The notes: a model not told the origin generated them from the sequence alone. A DNA stretch of 64,000 nucleotides from PALSA-612 sp035652235 (GCA_035652235.1 DASREE010000014.1:154210-218209); one strand, 5' to 3'; positions 9,131 to 18,248 are shown, numbered from the stretch's first letter. Made by a program: numbers and translations.

Positions 9131-9886
9131 TCATCGCGGCTTGCGGGCGAGCACGTGGTAGTTGAGGAAGATCGAGCCCGGCTTCGTCTCCCGAAGCGCC
9201 GGCACGTGCCGGTCGATGGCGGCGCCCGCCGTGTTCAGGAGCCAGACGACGCCCTTCGCCACCGGCGCCAGACGGGCTCGGCGCAAGAGGAGGTCGGCAT
9301 ACCGGCCGGTGACCGCGGCGACGCAGGTGGCCATGCCCCCGGCGGGCTCGACGGCGACGGACGCCCAGCGTCCGTTGCGCAGGAAGAGGAGCTCCAGCCC
9401 GGTGTGCGTCCAGCGCCAGTAGTCCTCCGGAGACGGGTGGTACACCTGCACGCCGTGCGTCGAGGCGAGGACGGCGCCGCCGGGGGCGGTCACCCGCCAC
9501 AGCTCCCGGACGGCCCGGTCGGGATCGGCGCAGTGCTCGAGCACCTGGGTGCACAGCACGACGTCGAACGACTCGTCCTCGAGCGGCAGGTCTTCGACGG
9601 GGCCGAGCACGTCGGCGGCGGGGTTGTCGATGTCGATGTCGACCCCGACGTACTCGCTCGCGTACGGCGCGAAGTACGGGTAGTAGGGCTTCGACCCGCA
9701 GCCGACGTCCAGCACGCGGTAGCGACCGAGGTCGCGGGCGGCGAGCTGCGCCTGCTCCTCGAGCCAGGCCGACAGGTGCCTGCGGACCGGGTAGGTGACG
9801 GCGCTCCGTCTCGGCCGGCGGTGCCCGCTCCCCGGCCAGGCCGGCGTGGACGTGCCGATCGTCCGGGCGGGGGGATCCATCGTCAC
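9131..9886 (-). CDS. Class I SAM-dependent methyltransferase
   Basis: 251 residues with a methyltransferase-11-like core. The SAM motif is VLDVGCGSKPYY, the second acidic strand is VGVDIDI, and LCTQVLEHC is motif IV-V. A GTG at 9886 and an ATG at 9880 are equally possible starts. It starts 7 bases after the stop of the ligase-like gene and is followed by the epimerase, so it is probably in one operon. Its role may be methylation of a glycan or of a lipid-linked intermediate. No evidence identifies the acceptor. Confidence 0.8.
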   Translation of the reverse strand: MTMDPPARTIGTSTPAWPGSGHRRPRRSAVTYPVRRHLSAWLEEQAQLAARDLGRYRVLDVGCGSKPYYPYFAPYASEYVGVDIDIDNPAADVLGPVEDLPLEDESFDVVLCTQVLEHCADPDRAVRELWRVTAPGGAVLASTHGVQVYHPSPEDYWRWTHTGLELLFLRNGRWASVAVEPAGGMATCVAAVTGRYADLLLRRARLAPVAKGVVWLLNTAGAAIDRHVPALRETKPGSIFLNYHVLARKPR

Positions 9887-9892
9887 GGGACT

Positions 9893-11287
9893 CTAAGCCA
9901 GGCCGCGCTGCGTCCGGCCGGCTGCGTGCACGGCCAGGCCGAGCGACAGCCAGAGCAGGGCATCGAGCGGGATGCCGGCCACGAGGCCGAGGGCGCTGAG
10001 GATGCCCATCGCCACGAGCAGCGCGACGAGCGCGCCGAGCGCGGGCACGGCGCGGTCCGGTGGGGCGCGCAGCGCGGCGCGGCCTGCGACGACGAGCCCG
10101 GACGCGAGCAGCCCGAGGAGCGTCAGAAGCCCGACGGCGCCCAGGTCGGACAGCGCCTGGACGTAGGCGTTCTGGACGCCCCACGGGTGTGCGGGGGAGG
10201 GGAACGCCTGCGCGGGCGCGCTGGGGAACTCGCGCCGCGCCGCGGGCAGGTACGGCCCGTAGGTGGCGAGCTCGGACGAGGCCTGCCAGCCCGCTCCGCC
10301 GATCGGGTTGTCCTCGAAGATCCGCCAGCCGATGTAGGCGAGCAGCGTGCGCTGGACGTAGCTCTGCACCGCCTTCTTCTCGGCCTTCGCCTTCTCCAGG
10401 CCGACGAAGCGGAGGAACTGGTTGATCTCGCCGGCGCGCATGACGAAGACGCCGCCGAGGACGACGCCGACGACACCGGCGACGGCTGCGGCCCGCCGCA
10501 GGTCGACCCAGCCGCGCAGGCGCGCCGCCAAGACGAGCGCCCCCGCCCCGGCCGCGAGCCCGATGGCGCCGGCGCTCGAGCCGGAGAGGACGAGGCCGGC
10601 CGCGCCGGACAGGCCGGCGACGGCGAGGGGCGCCGCCGGCGGTCGCCAGACGGGGCGCAGCGCGAGCGCAACGAGCGCCGCGCCGAGGGCGGCGCCCGAC
10701 AGGGAGGCGAAGTCGTGGTGGCCGAGGAACGACGGCTGGCGCCGGCCGGCTGGCCACGCCTCGCAGATGTCGGCGCCGAAGATCTGCGCCAGGCCGACGA
10801 CGGTGGCGGCGACGGACCAGGCGGCGAGCACGCCGAGGAGGAGGGCGAGGTCGCGGCGGGCGCGCACGAGCAGCGGCACCGACAGCGCGAGCAGGCCGTA
10901 CTCGGCGAACTTGCCGGCGGTGACGGCGTGCGTGCCGACGGCGTAGTCGGCGGTCCACAGCCGCGGGTAGACGCTGCCGGCGGCGACGTCGGCGAGGAAG
11001 ACGGCGCCGGCCGCCCACACGAGCGTGCCGGCGCGGAGGGGCGCGAAGCCGTGGCGCAGCCCGGCGGCGAGGGCGCTCAGCGCGACGGCGAGGACGGCCA
11101 GGTCGGAGAGGACGACGTGCGCGCTGGCCGGGCCGGCGTGGACGTGGAAGCCCGGCTGGTAGTCGACGTGCAGGAAGAGGAGGGGCAGCGCGGCCGCGAG
11201 GACGGACGAGGCCGGCAGCGTGCGGGCGGGGGCGAGCACTCGCAGCGGGGCGTCCGCCGGGTGGGTCGAGGGCAGTCGGACGGCCAC
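9893..11287 (-). CDS. O-antigen ligase/polymerase-like membrane protein
   Basis: 464 residues with about 10-12 hydrophobic helices and one large outside loop (about residues 270-370) between late helices, the architecture of the Wzy/WaaL O-antigen ligase family (PF04932). The loop contains NPIGGAGWQ and NAYVQALSDLG, matching the conserved G-x-G-x and HN-x-Y region, although the usual His is replaced here. It would polymerise or ligate lipid-linked glycan on the outer face. The GTG start has a TATAGT hexamer 8 bases upstream, overlapping the divergent promoter element of the flippase gene. Confidence 0.8.
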   Translation of the reverse strand: MAVRLPSTHPADAPLRVLAPARTLPASSVLAAALPLLFLHVDYQPGFHVHAGPASAHVVLSDLAVLAVALSALAAGLRHGFAPLRAGTLVWAAGAVFLADVAAGSVYPRLWTADYAVGTHAVTAGKFAEYGLLALSVPLLVRARRDLALLLGVLAAWSVAATVVGLAQIFGADICEAWPAGRRQPSFLGHHDFASLSGAALGAALVALALRPVWRPPAAPLAVAGLSGAAGLVLSGSSAGAIGLAAGAGALVLAARLRGWVDLRRAAAVAGVVGVVLGGVFVMRAGEINQFLRFVGLEKAKAEKKAVQSYVQRTLLAYIGWRIFEDNPIGGAGWQASSELATYGPYLPAARREFPSAPAQAFPSPAHPWGVQNAYVQALSDLGAVGLLTLLGLLASGLVVAGRAALRAPPDRAVPALGALVALLVAMGILSALGLVAGIPLDALLWLSLGLAVHAAGRTQRGLA

Positions 11288-11295
11288 CGGCGGCC

Positions 11296-11303
11296 ACTAT
11301 ACT
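11296..11303. promoter_or_regulatory. Overlapping divergent -10 elements
   Basis: The 8-mer ACTATACT reads as TATACT on the plus strand (11298-11303) and TATAGT on the minus strand (complement of 11296-11301). The minus hexamer ends 8 bases before the GTG of the ligase-like gene, which fits leaderless transcription. The plus hexamer precedes the flippase gene with a leader of roughly 50-65 bases. No clear -35 element was seen on either side. Confidence 0.55.
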
Positions 11304-11375
11304 CGTGCCGTTGACCGGCTTTGCCGCTCGCATGCCAGGCCGGCCGGGGTTCGAGCTACCGTGCGGCTCGCGGCG

Positions 11376-12701
11376 ATGAGCAGCCTTCGCTCCACCCTGC
11401 GGCGCCGCTCGGCGGCCGCGGCCGGCATCTACCTGTCCGTCGGGCTGGGCGTCGCGGCCACGATCATCGCCGCGCGCCAGCTGGGCAAGCACGAGTTCGG
11501 CCTTTTCTCGGAGGTGGTCGTCGCCGCGGGCTTCTTCCAGACGCTGCTCGACCTGACCGCCGAGGAGGCGCTCGTCAAGTACGGCTTCGACTACACGAAC
11601 GCGTCCGACTGGGGCAGGCTGCGCCGCCTGTTCCGGGCGGCGCTGGCGGTGAAGGCCGCGGGCGGGCTGCTCGCCGCCGCCGTGCTGGTCGCCCTCGCGC
11701 CCTTCGCCGGACGCATCTTCGGCGCGCACGGGCTGGAGACACCGTTTCTGGTCGCCGCGGCGCTGCCGTTCGCGCAGTGCCCGGAGGGGGTGTCGAGCGC
11801 GGCGCTGATCCTGCACGGACGCTACGACGTGCGCGGCGCGTTCTTGGCGGCGGCGATGGCGCTGCGGCTGGCGGGTATCGGCATCGGCGCGCACTTCGGG
11901 GTGACGGAGGCCGTGGTCGGCATCGTCGCCGCGCAGGCGGCCGCGACCGCGCTCTTCGGCGCCGCGGGGATCGCCGCCTTCCGCCGGTTCCCCCGCGCGG
12001 CGCACGCGCCGCTCGGCGACCACCGCCGCGCCATCCTCGGCTTCGTCGTCCAGTCGAGCCTGGCCACGGGGGTCGTCTCGCTGCGTGGCGCGCTCGCGCC
12101 GGTGCTGCTCGGCGTCGTCGCGAGCCCGGCCGAGGTTGGCTTCTTCCGCATCGCACAGGCGCCGCAGCAGGGCCTCGCCTCGGTGTCCGCGCCGGCGCGG
12201 CTGATCCTGCTCACCGAGCAGACCCGGGACTGGTCGCGCGGCGCCTTCGACGTCGTCCTGCGCGGCATCCGCACCTACACGCTCGGGGCGAGCCTGCTCA
12301 TGGTCGTGCTCGTGCCGCCGGTGTACGCGTTCATGCCCGAGCTGATCCGCGCCGTCTTCGGCGGCCAGTACGCGGGCGCGACGACCGCAGCCAGGCTGAT
12401 CCTCGTCGCCGGCGCGATCCAGTTCGCGCTCGGGTGGACGAAGTCGTTCCCCGTCTCGATCGGGCGGCCTGGACTGCGCGTGCTCGCGCACGGGGTCGAG
12501 TCGCTCGTGCTCGTCCCGCTCGTCGTCGCCTTCGGCTCCCTCTGGAAGGCGACCGGCGCGGGCGGCGCGGTGCTCGCCTCGACCGCCGTCTTCGCGGCGC
12601 TGTGGAGCGTGCTGCTCGCCCGGGTGCGCCGGGACAGCGTCCGCGTGGGTATCGCCGCCGGGACGGCGGGCCCGAGCGGGGCCGAGGCGGCACGGCTGTG
12701 A
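11376..12701 (+). CDS. Polysaccharide flippase (MOP/Wzx-like)
   Basis: 441 residues with about 12 hydrophobic helices, resembling the MATE/Wzx superfamily of lipid-linked oligosaccharide flippases. The first helix region GIYLSVGLGVAATIIAARQLG is typical: a long helix followed by LGKHEFGLFS. It would move undecaprenyl-linked units across the membrane for the divergent ligase. The start is ATG 11376; an in-frame GTG at 11361 is an alternative. The stop overlaps the next GT4 start (GTGA at 12698-12701), so the genes are coupled. Confidence 0.82.
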   Translation: MSSLRSTLRRRSAAAAGIYLSVGLGVAATIIAARQLGKHEFGLFSEVVVAAGFFQTLLDLTAEEALVKYGFDYTNASDWGRLRRLFRAALAVKAAGGLLAAAVLVALAPFAGRIFGAHGLETPFLVAAALPFAQCPEGVSSAALILHGRYDVRGAFLAAAMALRLAGIGIGAHFGVTEAVVGIVAAQAAATALFGAAGIAAFRRFPRAAHAPLGDHRRAILGFVVQSSLATGVVSLRGALAPVLLGVVASPAEVGFFRIAQAPQQGLASVSAPARLILLTEQTRDWSRGAFDVVLRGIRTYTLGASLLMVVLVPPVYAFMPELIRAVFGGQYAGATTAARLILVAGAIQFALGWTKSFPVSIGRPGLRVLAHGVESLVLVPLVVAFGSLWKATGAGGAVLASTAVFAALWSVLLARVRRDSVRVGIAAGTAGPSGAEAARL

Positions 12702-13804
12702 GAGTCCTCGTCGTCTCGGGGATCTGGCCGCCGGACGTGGGCGGCCCGGCGAGCCACGCCCCCGAGCTGGCGGCGTTCCTGCTCGGCCGCGGGCACGAGG
12801 TGGAGGTGGTGACGACGGCGGCGGCTGCCCCTGCGGCCGAGGCCTACCCGGTGCGGTGGGCGTCGCGCCGGCTCCCCGTCGGCGCCCGCCATCTGGCTGC
12901 CGCCGGCCTCGTCGGCCGCCGCGCCGCACGCTGCGACGTCGTCTACTCGACCGGGATGCTCGGGCGCAGCGCTGTCGGCTGCGCGCTCGCCCGCAGGCCG
13001 TTCGTCGTCAAGCTGACGCAGGACCCGGCCTTCGAGCGCGCGCTCCGCCGCGGCCGCTTCCGCGGCGACCCCGTCCAGTTCCAGTCGTCGCGCGCGGCGC
13101 CGCTCCTGCGCGCCGCGCGGGACGCCGAGCTCCGCCGCGCGGCGCACGTCATCTGCCCGAGCGCGTTCCTCGCCGGGCTCGTCCGCGGCTGGGGCGTCCC
13201 GGCCGATCGGATCAGCGTGCTCCCGAACCCGGTGCCGCCGGTCGCGGCGCTGCCGCCGCGCGCTGCCTCCGGCCGCCCGCTGCTCGCCTTCGCCGGCCGG
13301 TTGACCGCTCCGAAGGACCTGGCTGTCGCGCTGGAGGCGGTCGCGCGCGTGCCCGAGGTCGAGCTCGTGCTCGCGGGCGACGGCGACGAGCGGGCCGCGC
13401 TCGAGGCGCGGGCGCACGCGCTCGGCCTCGACGGACGCGTGCGCTTCCTCGGCTCGCTGCCGCGCGAGGACGTGCTCGCCCTCTTCCGCCGCGCGGACGC
13501 GGTGCTCCTCTCCTCCCGCTGGGAGAACTTCCCGCACACGCTGGTCGAGGGGCTCGCCGTGGGGACGCCGGCGATCGCGACCGCGGTCGGCGGCGTGCCG
13601 GAGATCGTCGCCGACGGGGAGAACGGCCTGCTCGTTGCGCCCGGAGACCCCGAGGCGCTCGCCACCGCGGTTCGCCGCTTCCTCGCCGACGAGGAGCTGC
13701 GGAAGCGCCTCGCGGCGGCCGCCGCTTCTTCCGCCGAGCGCTTCTCGGCCGAGCGCGTCTACGGCGAGCTGGAGGCGATCCTGCTGCGCGCCGCCGCCCG
13801 GTGA
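12698..13804 (+). CDS. GT4 glycosyltransferase
   Basis: 368 residues, GT-B fold. The N-terminus reads VLVVSGIWPPDVGGPASH, the usual GT4 acceptor-domain start. The donor domain has FAGRLTAPKD and the WENFPHTLVEGLAVGTP stretch containing the ExxxxxxxE-like site. It is cytoplasmic and would extend the lipid-linked glycan. Start and stop each overlap a neighbour by four bases (GTGA), placing it firmly in the flippase operon. Confidence 0.87.
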   Translation: MRVLVVSGIWPPDVGGPASHAPELAAFLLGRGHEVEVVTTAAAAPAAEAYPVRWASRRLPVGARHLAAAGLVGRRAARCDVVYSTGMLGRSAVGCALARRPFVVKLTQDPAFERALRRGRFRGDPVQFQSSRAAPLLRAARDAELRRAAHVICPSAFLAGLVRGWGVPADRISVLPNPVPPVAALPPRAASGRPLLAFAGRLTAPKDLAVALEAVARVPEVELVLAGDGDERAALEARAHALGLDGRVRFLGSLPREDVLALFRRADAVLLSSRWENFPHTLVEGLAVGTPAIATAVGGVPEIVADGENGLLVAPGDPEALATAVRRFLADEELRKRLAAAAASSAERFSAERVYGELEAILLRAAAR

Positions 13805-14934
13805 AGCCGCGGCTGCTGATCGTGGGCCGCAGCCGCTACCGGCTGCCGCTCGAGCCGAACCTCGAGCGCAAGTTCGCCGCGCTGCGGGCGGAGCTCGAGC
13901 TCCGGGTGCTCGCCTCCGCCCGGGACGGGTCGCCCCTGCGCGACGACACCTTCTCCCTCGCGCCGCCCCGGCGGGCGCTCGACGGCCCGCGCTTCTGGGT
14001 GTCGCTGCCGCTGCGCGTGCGGCGCGAGCTGGCGGCGTTCCGGCCCGACGCCGTGCTCGTGCAGAGCCCGTACGAGGCGGCGGCGGTCGTGCTCGCGCAG
14101 CCGCGCTGTCCCGTCGTCGTCGAGATCCACGGCGACTGGCGGACGGCGACCAGGCTGTACGGATCACGCGCGCGGCGCCCGGCGGCGCCGCTCGCAGACC
14201 GGATCGCGCGCGCGGCGCTGCGCCGGGTCGACGCGGTGCGCACGATCTCCTCGTACACGAGCAGCCTCGTACGCGCCGCCGGGGTGGAGCCCGCCGCCGA
14301 GTTCCCCGCGTTCATCGACCTCGACCCGTTCCTGGCGCCGCCCGCGCCGCTTCCCGAGCAGCCGCGCGCGCTGTTCGTCGGCGTGCTCGAGCGCTACAAG
14401 GACGTGGACGGGCTCGCCGCGGCCTGGCGGCTGGCCGCGCCGAGGCTCCCGCGGGCGACTCTCCGCCTCGTCGGGCGCGGCAGCCGGGCGCACGTGGCCG
14501 AGCGGCTCGTTGCCGAGCTGCCGCGGCAGACGGCGTGGATCCCCGAGCTGCCGAACGCGGCCGTCCCGGCCGAGCTCGACGCCGCCACCATCCTCGTCCT
14601 GCCCTCGCGCTCGGAAGGCCTCGGCCGAGTCGTCGTCGAGGCGCTGTGCCGGGGCAGACCGGTGGTCGCGACGCGCGTCGGCGGCATCGTCGACCTCGTC
14701 CGCGACGGCGAGAACGGCCTGCTCGTCGAGCCGCGGAACCCGCGGGCGCTGGCGGAGGCGCTCGTCCGCTGCCTGTCCGACCGCGCGCTCGCCGGGCGGC
14801 TCGCCGCCGCCGCCCGGCCGAGCGTCCAGCCGTGGCTCGCGACGCCGGAGGAGTACGCCCGCCGCGTGCGCGAGCTCGTCGAGCGGGTGCTGGCCGGACG
14901 GCGGCAGAGCGCCTGCGCGGAGGCAGCCGGGTGA
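13801..14934 (+). CDS. GT4 glycosyltransferase
   Basis: 377 residues, GT-B fold. The N-terminal motif is LLIVGRSRYRLPL. The donor domain has FVGVLERYKDVDGL and SRSEGLGRVVVEALCRGRP. It follows the previous GT4 gene with a GTGA overlap. The damaged gene that begins immediately downstream starts with a closely similar N-terminus (FVGSTRYRLPLAPG), so this gene and that fragment look like former tandem paralogues. Confidence 0.86.
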   Translation: MKPRLLIVGRSRYRLPLEPNLERKFAALRAELELRVLASARDGSPLRDDTFSLAPPRRALDGPRFWVSLPLRVRRELAAFRPDAVLVQSPYEAAAVVLAQPRCPVVVEIHGDWRTATRLYGSRARRPAAPLADRIARAALRRVDAVRTISSYTSSLVRAAGVEPAAEFPAFIDLDPFLAPPAPLPEQPRALFVGVLERYKDVDGLAAAWRLAAPRLPRATLRLVGRGSRAHVAERLVAELPRQTAWIPELPNAAVPAELDAATILVLPSRSEGLGRVVVEALCRGRPVVATRVGGIVDLVRDGENGLLVEPRNPRALAEALVRCLSDRALAGRLAAAARPSVQPWLATPEEYARRVRELVERVLAGRRQSACAEAAG

Positions 14935-14944
14935 CGCTCCCCGC

Positions 14945-15251
14945 GTGCTCTTCGTCGGGTCGACGCGATACCGGCTTCCGCTCGCGCCCGGGATCGAGTG
15001 GAAGTGGGCGGCGCTCGAGGAGGTGCTCGACCGGTACGTGTTGGCGCGGGCCGGCTGGCCGACGCTGACGGGCGATGCCCGCTTCGCGAGCTCGTCCCGG
15101 CGGGGGGCGTCGGCTTCTCCGCCGGGCTGCCCTGCGCGTGCGCCGGGCGATCGGCGCCCTCGCGCCGCAGGCGATCGTGGCCGAGGACCCGCGCGCGGCC
15201 TCCGCTCGTGCTCGCGGGTCGCGCGCTCGCCCAGCGCACGCCCGCCGTGAT
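14945..15251 (+). pseudogene. N-terminal fragment of a GT4 glycosyltransferase, frameshifted
   Basis: The first ~50 codons encode a GT4 N-terminus (VLFVGSTRYRLPLAPG, then WKWAALEEVLDRY) paralogous to the gene just upstream. The match then moves to a second frame (LRVRRAIGALAPQAIVAED) near 15100 and to a third (LVLAGRALAQRTPAV) near 15200. It is cut off at about 15251, where unrelated sequence begins. The donor domain is missing. At least two frameshifts and one deletion junction are needed, so no functional enzyme can be made. Confidence 0.65.
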
Positions 15252-15400
15252 CGGCAACTCGATCACCGTCCCCGTCGCCCTGTTCGACGCGCAGATGGCG
15301 CAGCTCGCCGAGCTCGGCTACCAGCCGGTCTCGATCGGCGAGGTGGTCGCGCACGACGCAGAGCACGCGCCGCTGCCCGCCCGCGCCGTCCTGATCACCG
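15252..15400 (+). pseudogene. Fragment of a polysaccharide deacetylase-like gene
   Basis: About 50 codons in the frame that also holds the last piece of the GT4 fragment. They read like the strand-helix before the first catalytic motif of NodB-type deacetylases: FDAQMAQLAELGYQPVSI, then LPARAVLIT. Intact enzymes continue with a metal-binding TFDDG, which is absent here. Sequence in another frame takes over at about 15400. Identification rests on a short stretch and is moderate at best. Confidence 0.45.
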
Positions 15401-15858
15401 CCGGCGGACGAGCCCGAGCCGGGCGTCGACGCCGACGCGGCGGCGGCCTGGCCGAACCACGTCATCCGCGACCGCCGACACCTCGCCTGGCGCTACGCTG
15501 CCTCGCCGCGCGGCTACCGGGTGGCGGTCGACGGCGCCGGCTACGCCGTCGTCGGACGCATCCGCCGCTCGGCGTTCGACGTCGCCGTCCTCGCCGAGCT
15601 CGTCGCGCCCCGCGGGGGCTCGCGGGCGCTCCTGCGCCGGGCGATCGGCCTTGCCGGCCGGGCCCTGGTGATGATCGCGCTGCCGGCGCCGGACGAGCGC
15701 GCGACCTTCCTCTCGCTCGGCTTCCTGCCCGCGCCCTACACCCTGCGCCTGCTCGGGAAGCCGCTCGCCGGGGCGCTCGACGCCGATCTGGCCGCGTGGC
15801 GCTTCACCCTCGGCGACACCGACTTCATCTGGGAACCGCGAGACACGAGGGGTGCTCG
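15401..15858 (+). pseudogene. C-terminal fragment of a GNAT-type acetyltransferase fused to the next gene
   Basis: About 150 codons resembling the C-terminal half of GNAT-fold acetyltransferases found in glycan loci: RRHLAWRYAASPRGY, GYAVVGRIRR, and the ending WRFTLGDTDFIW. Intact members normally stop close to that ending. Here the frame stays open without a stop into the mutarotase-like gene, so a 527-residue hybrid could be read from GTG 15521. The N-terminal acetyl-CoA-binding half is missing. Confidence 0.5.
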
Positions 15859-15937
15859 TGCACGACGTCCGTCGAGGCGGAGCGTCCGTTTCGGCCCATC
15901 GCTGCTCGCAGCCGGAGCGGCCGCTATCGTCGCGACG

Positions 15938-17104
15938 ATGGTGTCCAGGGCATCCGCCTCGTCGGCGAACAAGCGCATGCCGACGATCAGCAAGGAGGCC
16001 GACGTCGGCACCGGGACGTTCGACCGCCCGCCGAAGCCGGTCGACCGCTACACGCTGACGAACCGCAGCGACATGTCGGTGAAGATCCTCACCTACGGGG
16101 GCATCCTGCAGGAGGTGAACGTGCCGGACCGCCGGCACCGGGTCGCGAACGTGACGCTCGGGTTCGCGAACGTGAACGGCAGCTCGACCGACAGCTACGT
16201 CGGCAGCGGCAACAGCCCGTACTTCGGGGCGCTCATCGGCCGCTACGCGAACCGGATCGCGAACGGGCAGTTCTCCCTCGACGGCACCACCTACCAGCTG
16301 CCGATCAACAACCCGCCGAACTCGCTCCACGGCGGCTTCTTCGGCTTCGACAAGCACGTCTGGGACGTCGTCAGGGCGGACGTCGGCCCGCAGGGGCCCG
16401 AGCTCGAGCTGCACCTGCTCAGCCGCGACGGCGACCAGGGCTTCCCCGCCGACCTGGACGTGTGGGTGACCTACACGCTGACGGACGACAACCGGATCAA
16501 GATCGACTACAAGGCGACGAACGACAGCTCCACGCTGTGCACCATCGTCAACCTGACGAACCACGCCTGCTGGAACCTGCACGGCGAGGGAACGAGCGAC
16601 ATCTACGATCACGTGCTGCAGCTGAACGCCGACCAGTACACGCCGATCACGAGCGCCCTCATCCCCACCGGCGCGATCGACCCGGTGGCCGGCACGCCGC
16701 TCGACTTCACCAAGCCCACGCCGATCGGCGAGCGCATCCGCGACTCCGGCAACCAGCAGATGCAGTTCGCCCGCGGCTACGACCACAACTTCGTGCTCAA
16801 CCGTCCGAGCCCGACCGACACCTCGACGATCTGGGCGGCGCGGGTGACCGACCCGGCGAGCGGGCGGACGCTGACCATCTCCACCGACCAGCCCGGCATC
16901 CACTTCTACTCGGGGAACGTCCTCGACGGGACGCTCGTGGGAACGGGCGGCAACGCCTACCGTCAGGGGGACGGGCTCGCGCTCGAGACGCAGCACTTCC
17001 CCGACTCCCCCAACCACTCGAACTTCCCCTCGACCGTGCTCGGCCCAGGTCAGACCTTCCAGACGCACACGATCTACGCCTTCTCGAGCTCGCCGAGGAC
17101 GTAG
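15938..17104 (+). CDS. Aldose 1-epimerase (galactose mutarotase family)
   Basis: 388 residues of the GalM fold, interconverting alpha and beta anomers of hexoses. Visible catalytic-site landmarks: ISTDQPG strand, the two His sites in SLHGGFFGFDKHVW and LTNHACWNLHG, Asp in RGYDHNFVL, and the catalytic Glu in LALETQHFPDSPNHSNFP. Sequence upstream of ATG 15938 in the same frame (LLAAGAAAIVATMVSRASA) looks like a signal-peptide core, which suggests the original start was lost when the GNAT fragment was joined. The protein was therefore probably once secreted. A GTG at 15941 is an alternative start. Confidence 0.8.
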   Translation: MVSRASASSANKRMPTISKEADVGTGTFDRPPKPVDRYTLTNRSDMSVKILTYGGILQEVNVPDRRHRVANVTLGFANVNGSSTDSYVGSGNSPYFGALIGRYANRIANGQFSLDGTTYQLPINNPPNSLHGGFFGFDKHVWDVVRADVGPQGPELELHLLSRDGDQGFPADLDVWVTYTLTDDNRIKIDYKATNDSSTLCTIVNLTNHACWNLHGEGTSDIYDHVLQLNADQYTPITSALIPTGAIDPVAGTPLDFTKPTPIGERIRDSGNQQMQFARGYDHNFVLNRPSPTDTSTIWAARVTDPASGRTLTISTDQPGIHFYSGNVLDGTLVGTGGNAYRQGDGLALETQHFPDSPNHSNFPSTVLGPGQTFQTHTIYAFSSSPRT

Positions 17105-17192
17105 CGCTCGCAGCCCCCCGCGTCGCCGGAGGTCGCGGCTGGGCGGTCGCCCTCTTCCGCCGCGGCGAGCGGCGCACGCGCACAATGGCGGC

Positions 17193-18248
17193 ATGCCCGG
17201 CCGCCGGCTCGTCTTCATCACCCAGCAGGTCGACCCCGGCCACCCGGCGCTCGCGGCGACGGTGCCGAAGGTGCGCGCGCTCGCCGAGCGGGTGGACGAG
17301 GTGGTCGTGCTCGCCGACCGCGCCGTCGCCGGAGCTCTGCCCGGAAACTGCCGCTCGCTCAGCTTCGCCGCCCCGAGCCGCGCCGGACGCGGCGCGCGCT
17401 TCGCCTCGCTGCTCGCGCGCGAACTGGCGCGCGGCCGGCCGCTCGCCGTCGTCGCGCACATGTGCCCCATCTACGCCGTCCTCGCCGCGCCGCTCACCCG
17501 GCCGCTGCGCGTGCCGCTCCTGCTCTGGTACACGCACTGGGCGCGGACGCGGACGCTCGCCGCCGCCGCGCGCCTCGCCGACACGGTCGTGTCCGTCGAC
17601 CGCCGCTCGTTCCCGATCGGCTCGCCCAAGGTGGTGCCGATCGGGCACGGGATCGACCTCGGCGAGTTCCCCTGCGCCGACGGCCAGGCGACCCGGGACT
17701 TCCGGCTCGCGGCGCTCGGCCGCTACTCCCGTGCCAAGGGCCTCGAGGTCGTCGTCCGCGCCGTCGGCCTCGCGCTCGACCGGGGTCTCGACGTCCGCTT
17801 GGAGGTGCTCGGCCCCGCTTTGAACGCGGCCGAGCGCGAGCACCGCGCCGAGCTCGAGCGGCTCGTCCGCGCGCTCGACCTCTCGCGGCGCGTGCGGCTC
17901 GGGCACGCCGTGCTCCGCTCGGAGGTGCCCGGCGTGCTGGCGCGGGCGAGCGCTCTCGTCAACAACATGCAGGCGGGGGCGCCCGACAAGGTCGTGTTCG
18001 AGGCGGCGGCGAGCTGCCGGCCCGTCGTCGTCTCGAATCCGGTCTTCGACCGGCTGGTGGACGGCCTCGGCGTCCGGCTCCGCTTCGACCGGGACGACCC
18101 GGACGATCTCGCCTCGGCGATCGGCGAGCTGGCAGCGCGTGCGCCCGAGGAGCGTCGGGCGATCGGCCGGGCGCTGCGCGAGCGCGTCGCGGCGAGCCAC
18201 TCCGTCGAGCACTGGGCGGACGCCGTGCTCGAAGCGGCCGCGCGATGA
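17193..18248 (+). CDS. GT4-like glycosyltransferase
   Basis: 351 residues, GT-B fold, with donor-domain motifs LGRYSRAKGLEVV and APDKVVFEAAASCRPVV. The acceptor domain opens with RRLVFITQQVDPGHP, less canonical than in the neighbouring GT4 enzymes. A CACAAT hexamer lies 6 bases before the ATG, which suggests a leaderless transcript starting here. The stop overlaps the next start by four bases (ATGA). Confidence 0.82.
   Translation: MPGRRLVFITQQVDPGHPALAATVPKVRALAERVDEVVVLADRAVAGALPGNCRSLSFAAPSRAGRGARFASLLARELARGRPLAVVAHMCPIYAVLAAPLTRPLRVPLLLWYTHWARTRTLAAAARLADTVVSVDRRSFPIGSPKVVPIGHGIDLGEFPCADGQATRDFRLAALGRYSRAKGLEVVVRAVGLALDRGLDVRLEVLGPALNAAEREHRAELERLVRALDLSRRVRLGHAVLRSEVPGVLARASALVNNMQAGAPDKVVFEAAASCRPVVVSNPVFDRLVDGLGVRLRFDRDDPDDLASAIGELAARAPEERRAIGRALRERVAASHSVEHWADAVLEAAAR

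Noticed and set aside
9042..12929. A 1295-codon minus-strand open frame
   Set aside because: It is Arg/Pro/Ala-rich without domains and lies over the ligase-like gene in another frame and antisense to the flippase and GT4 genes.
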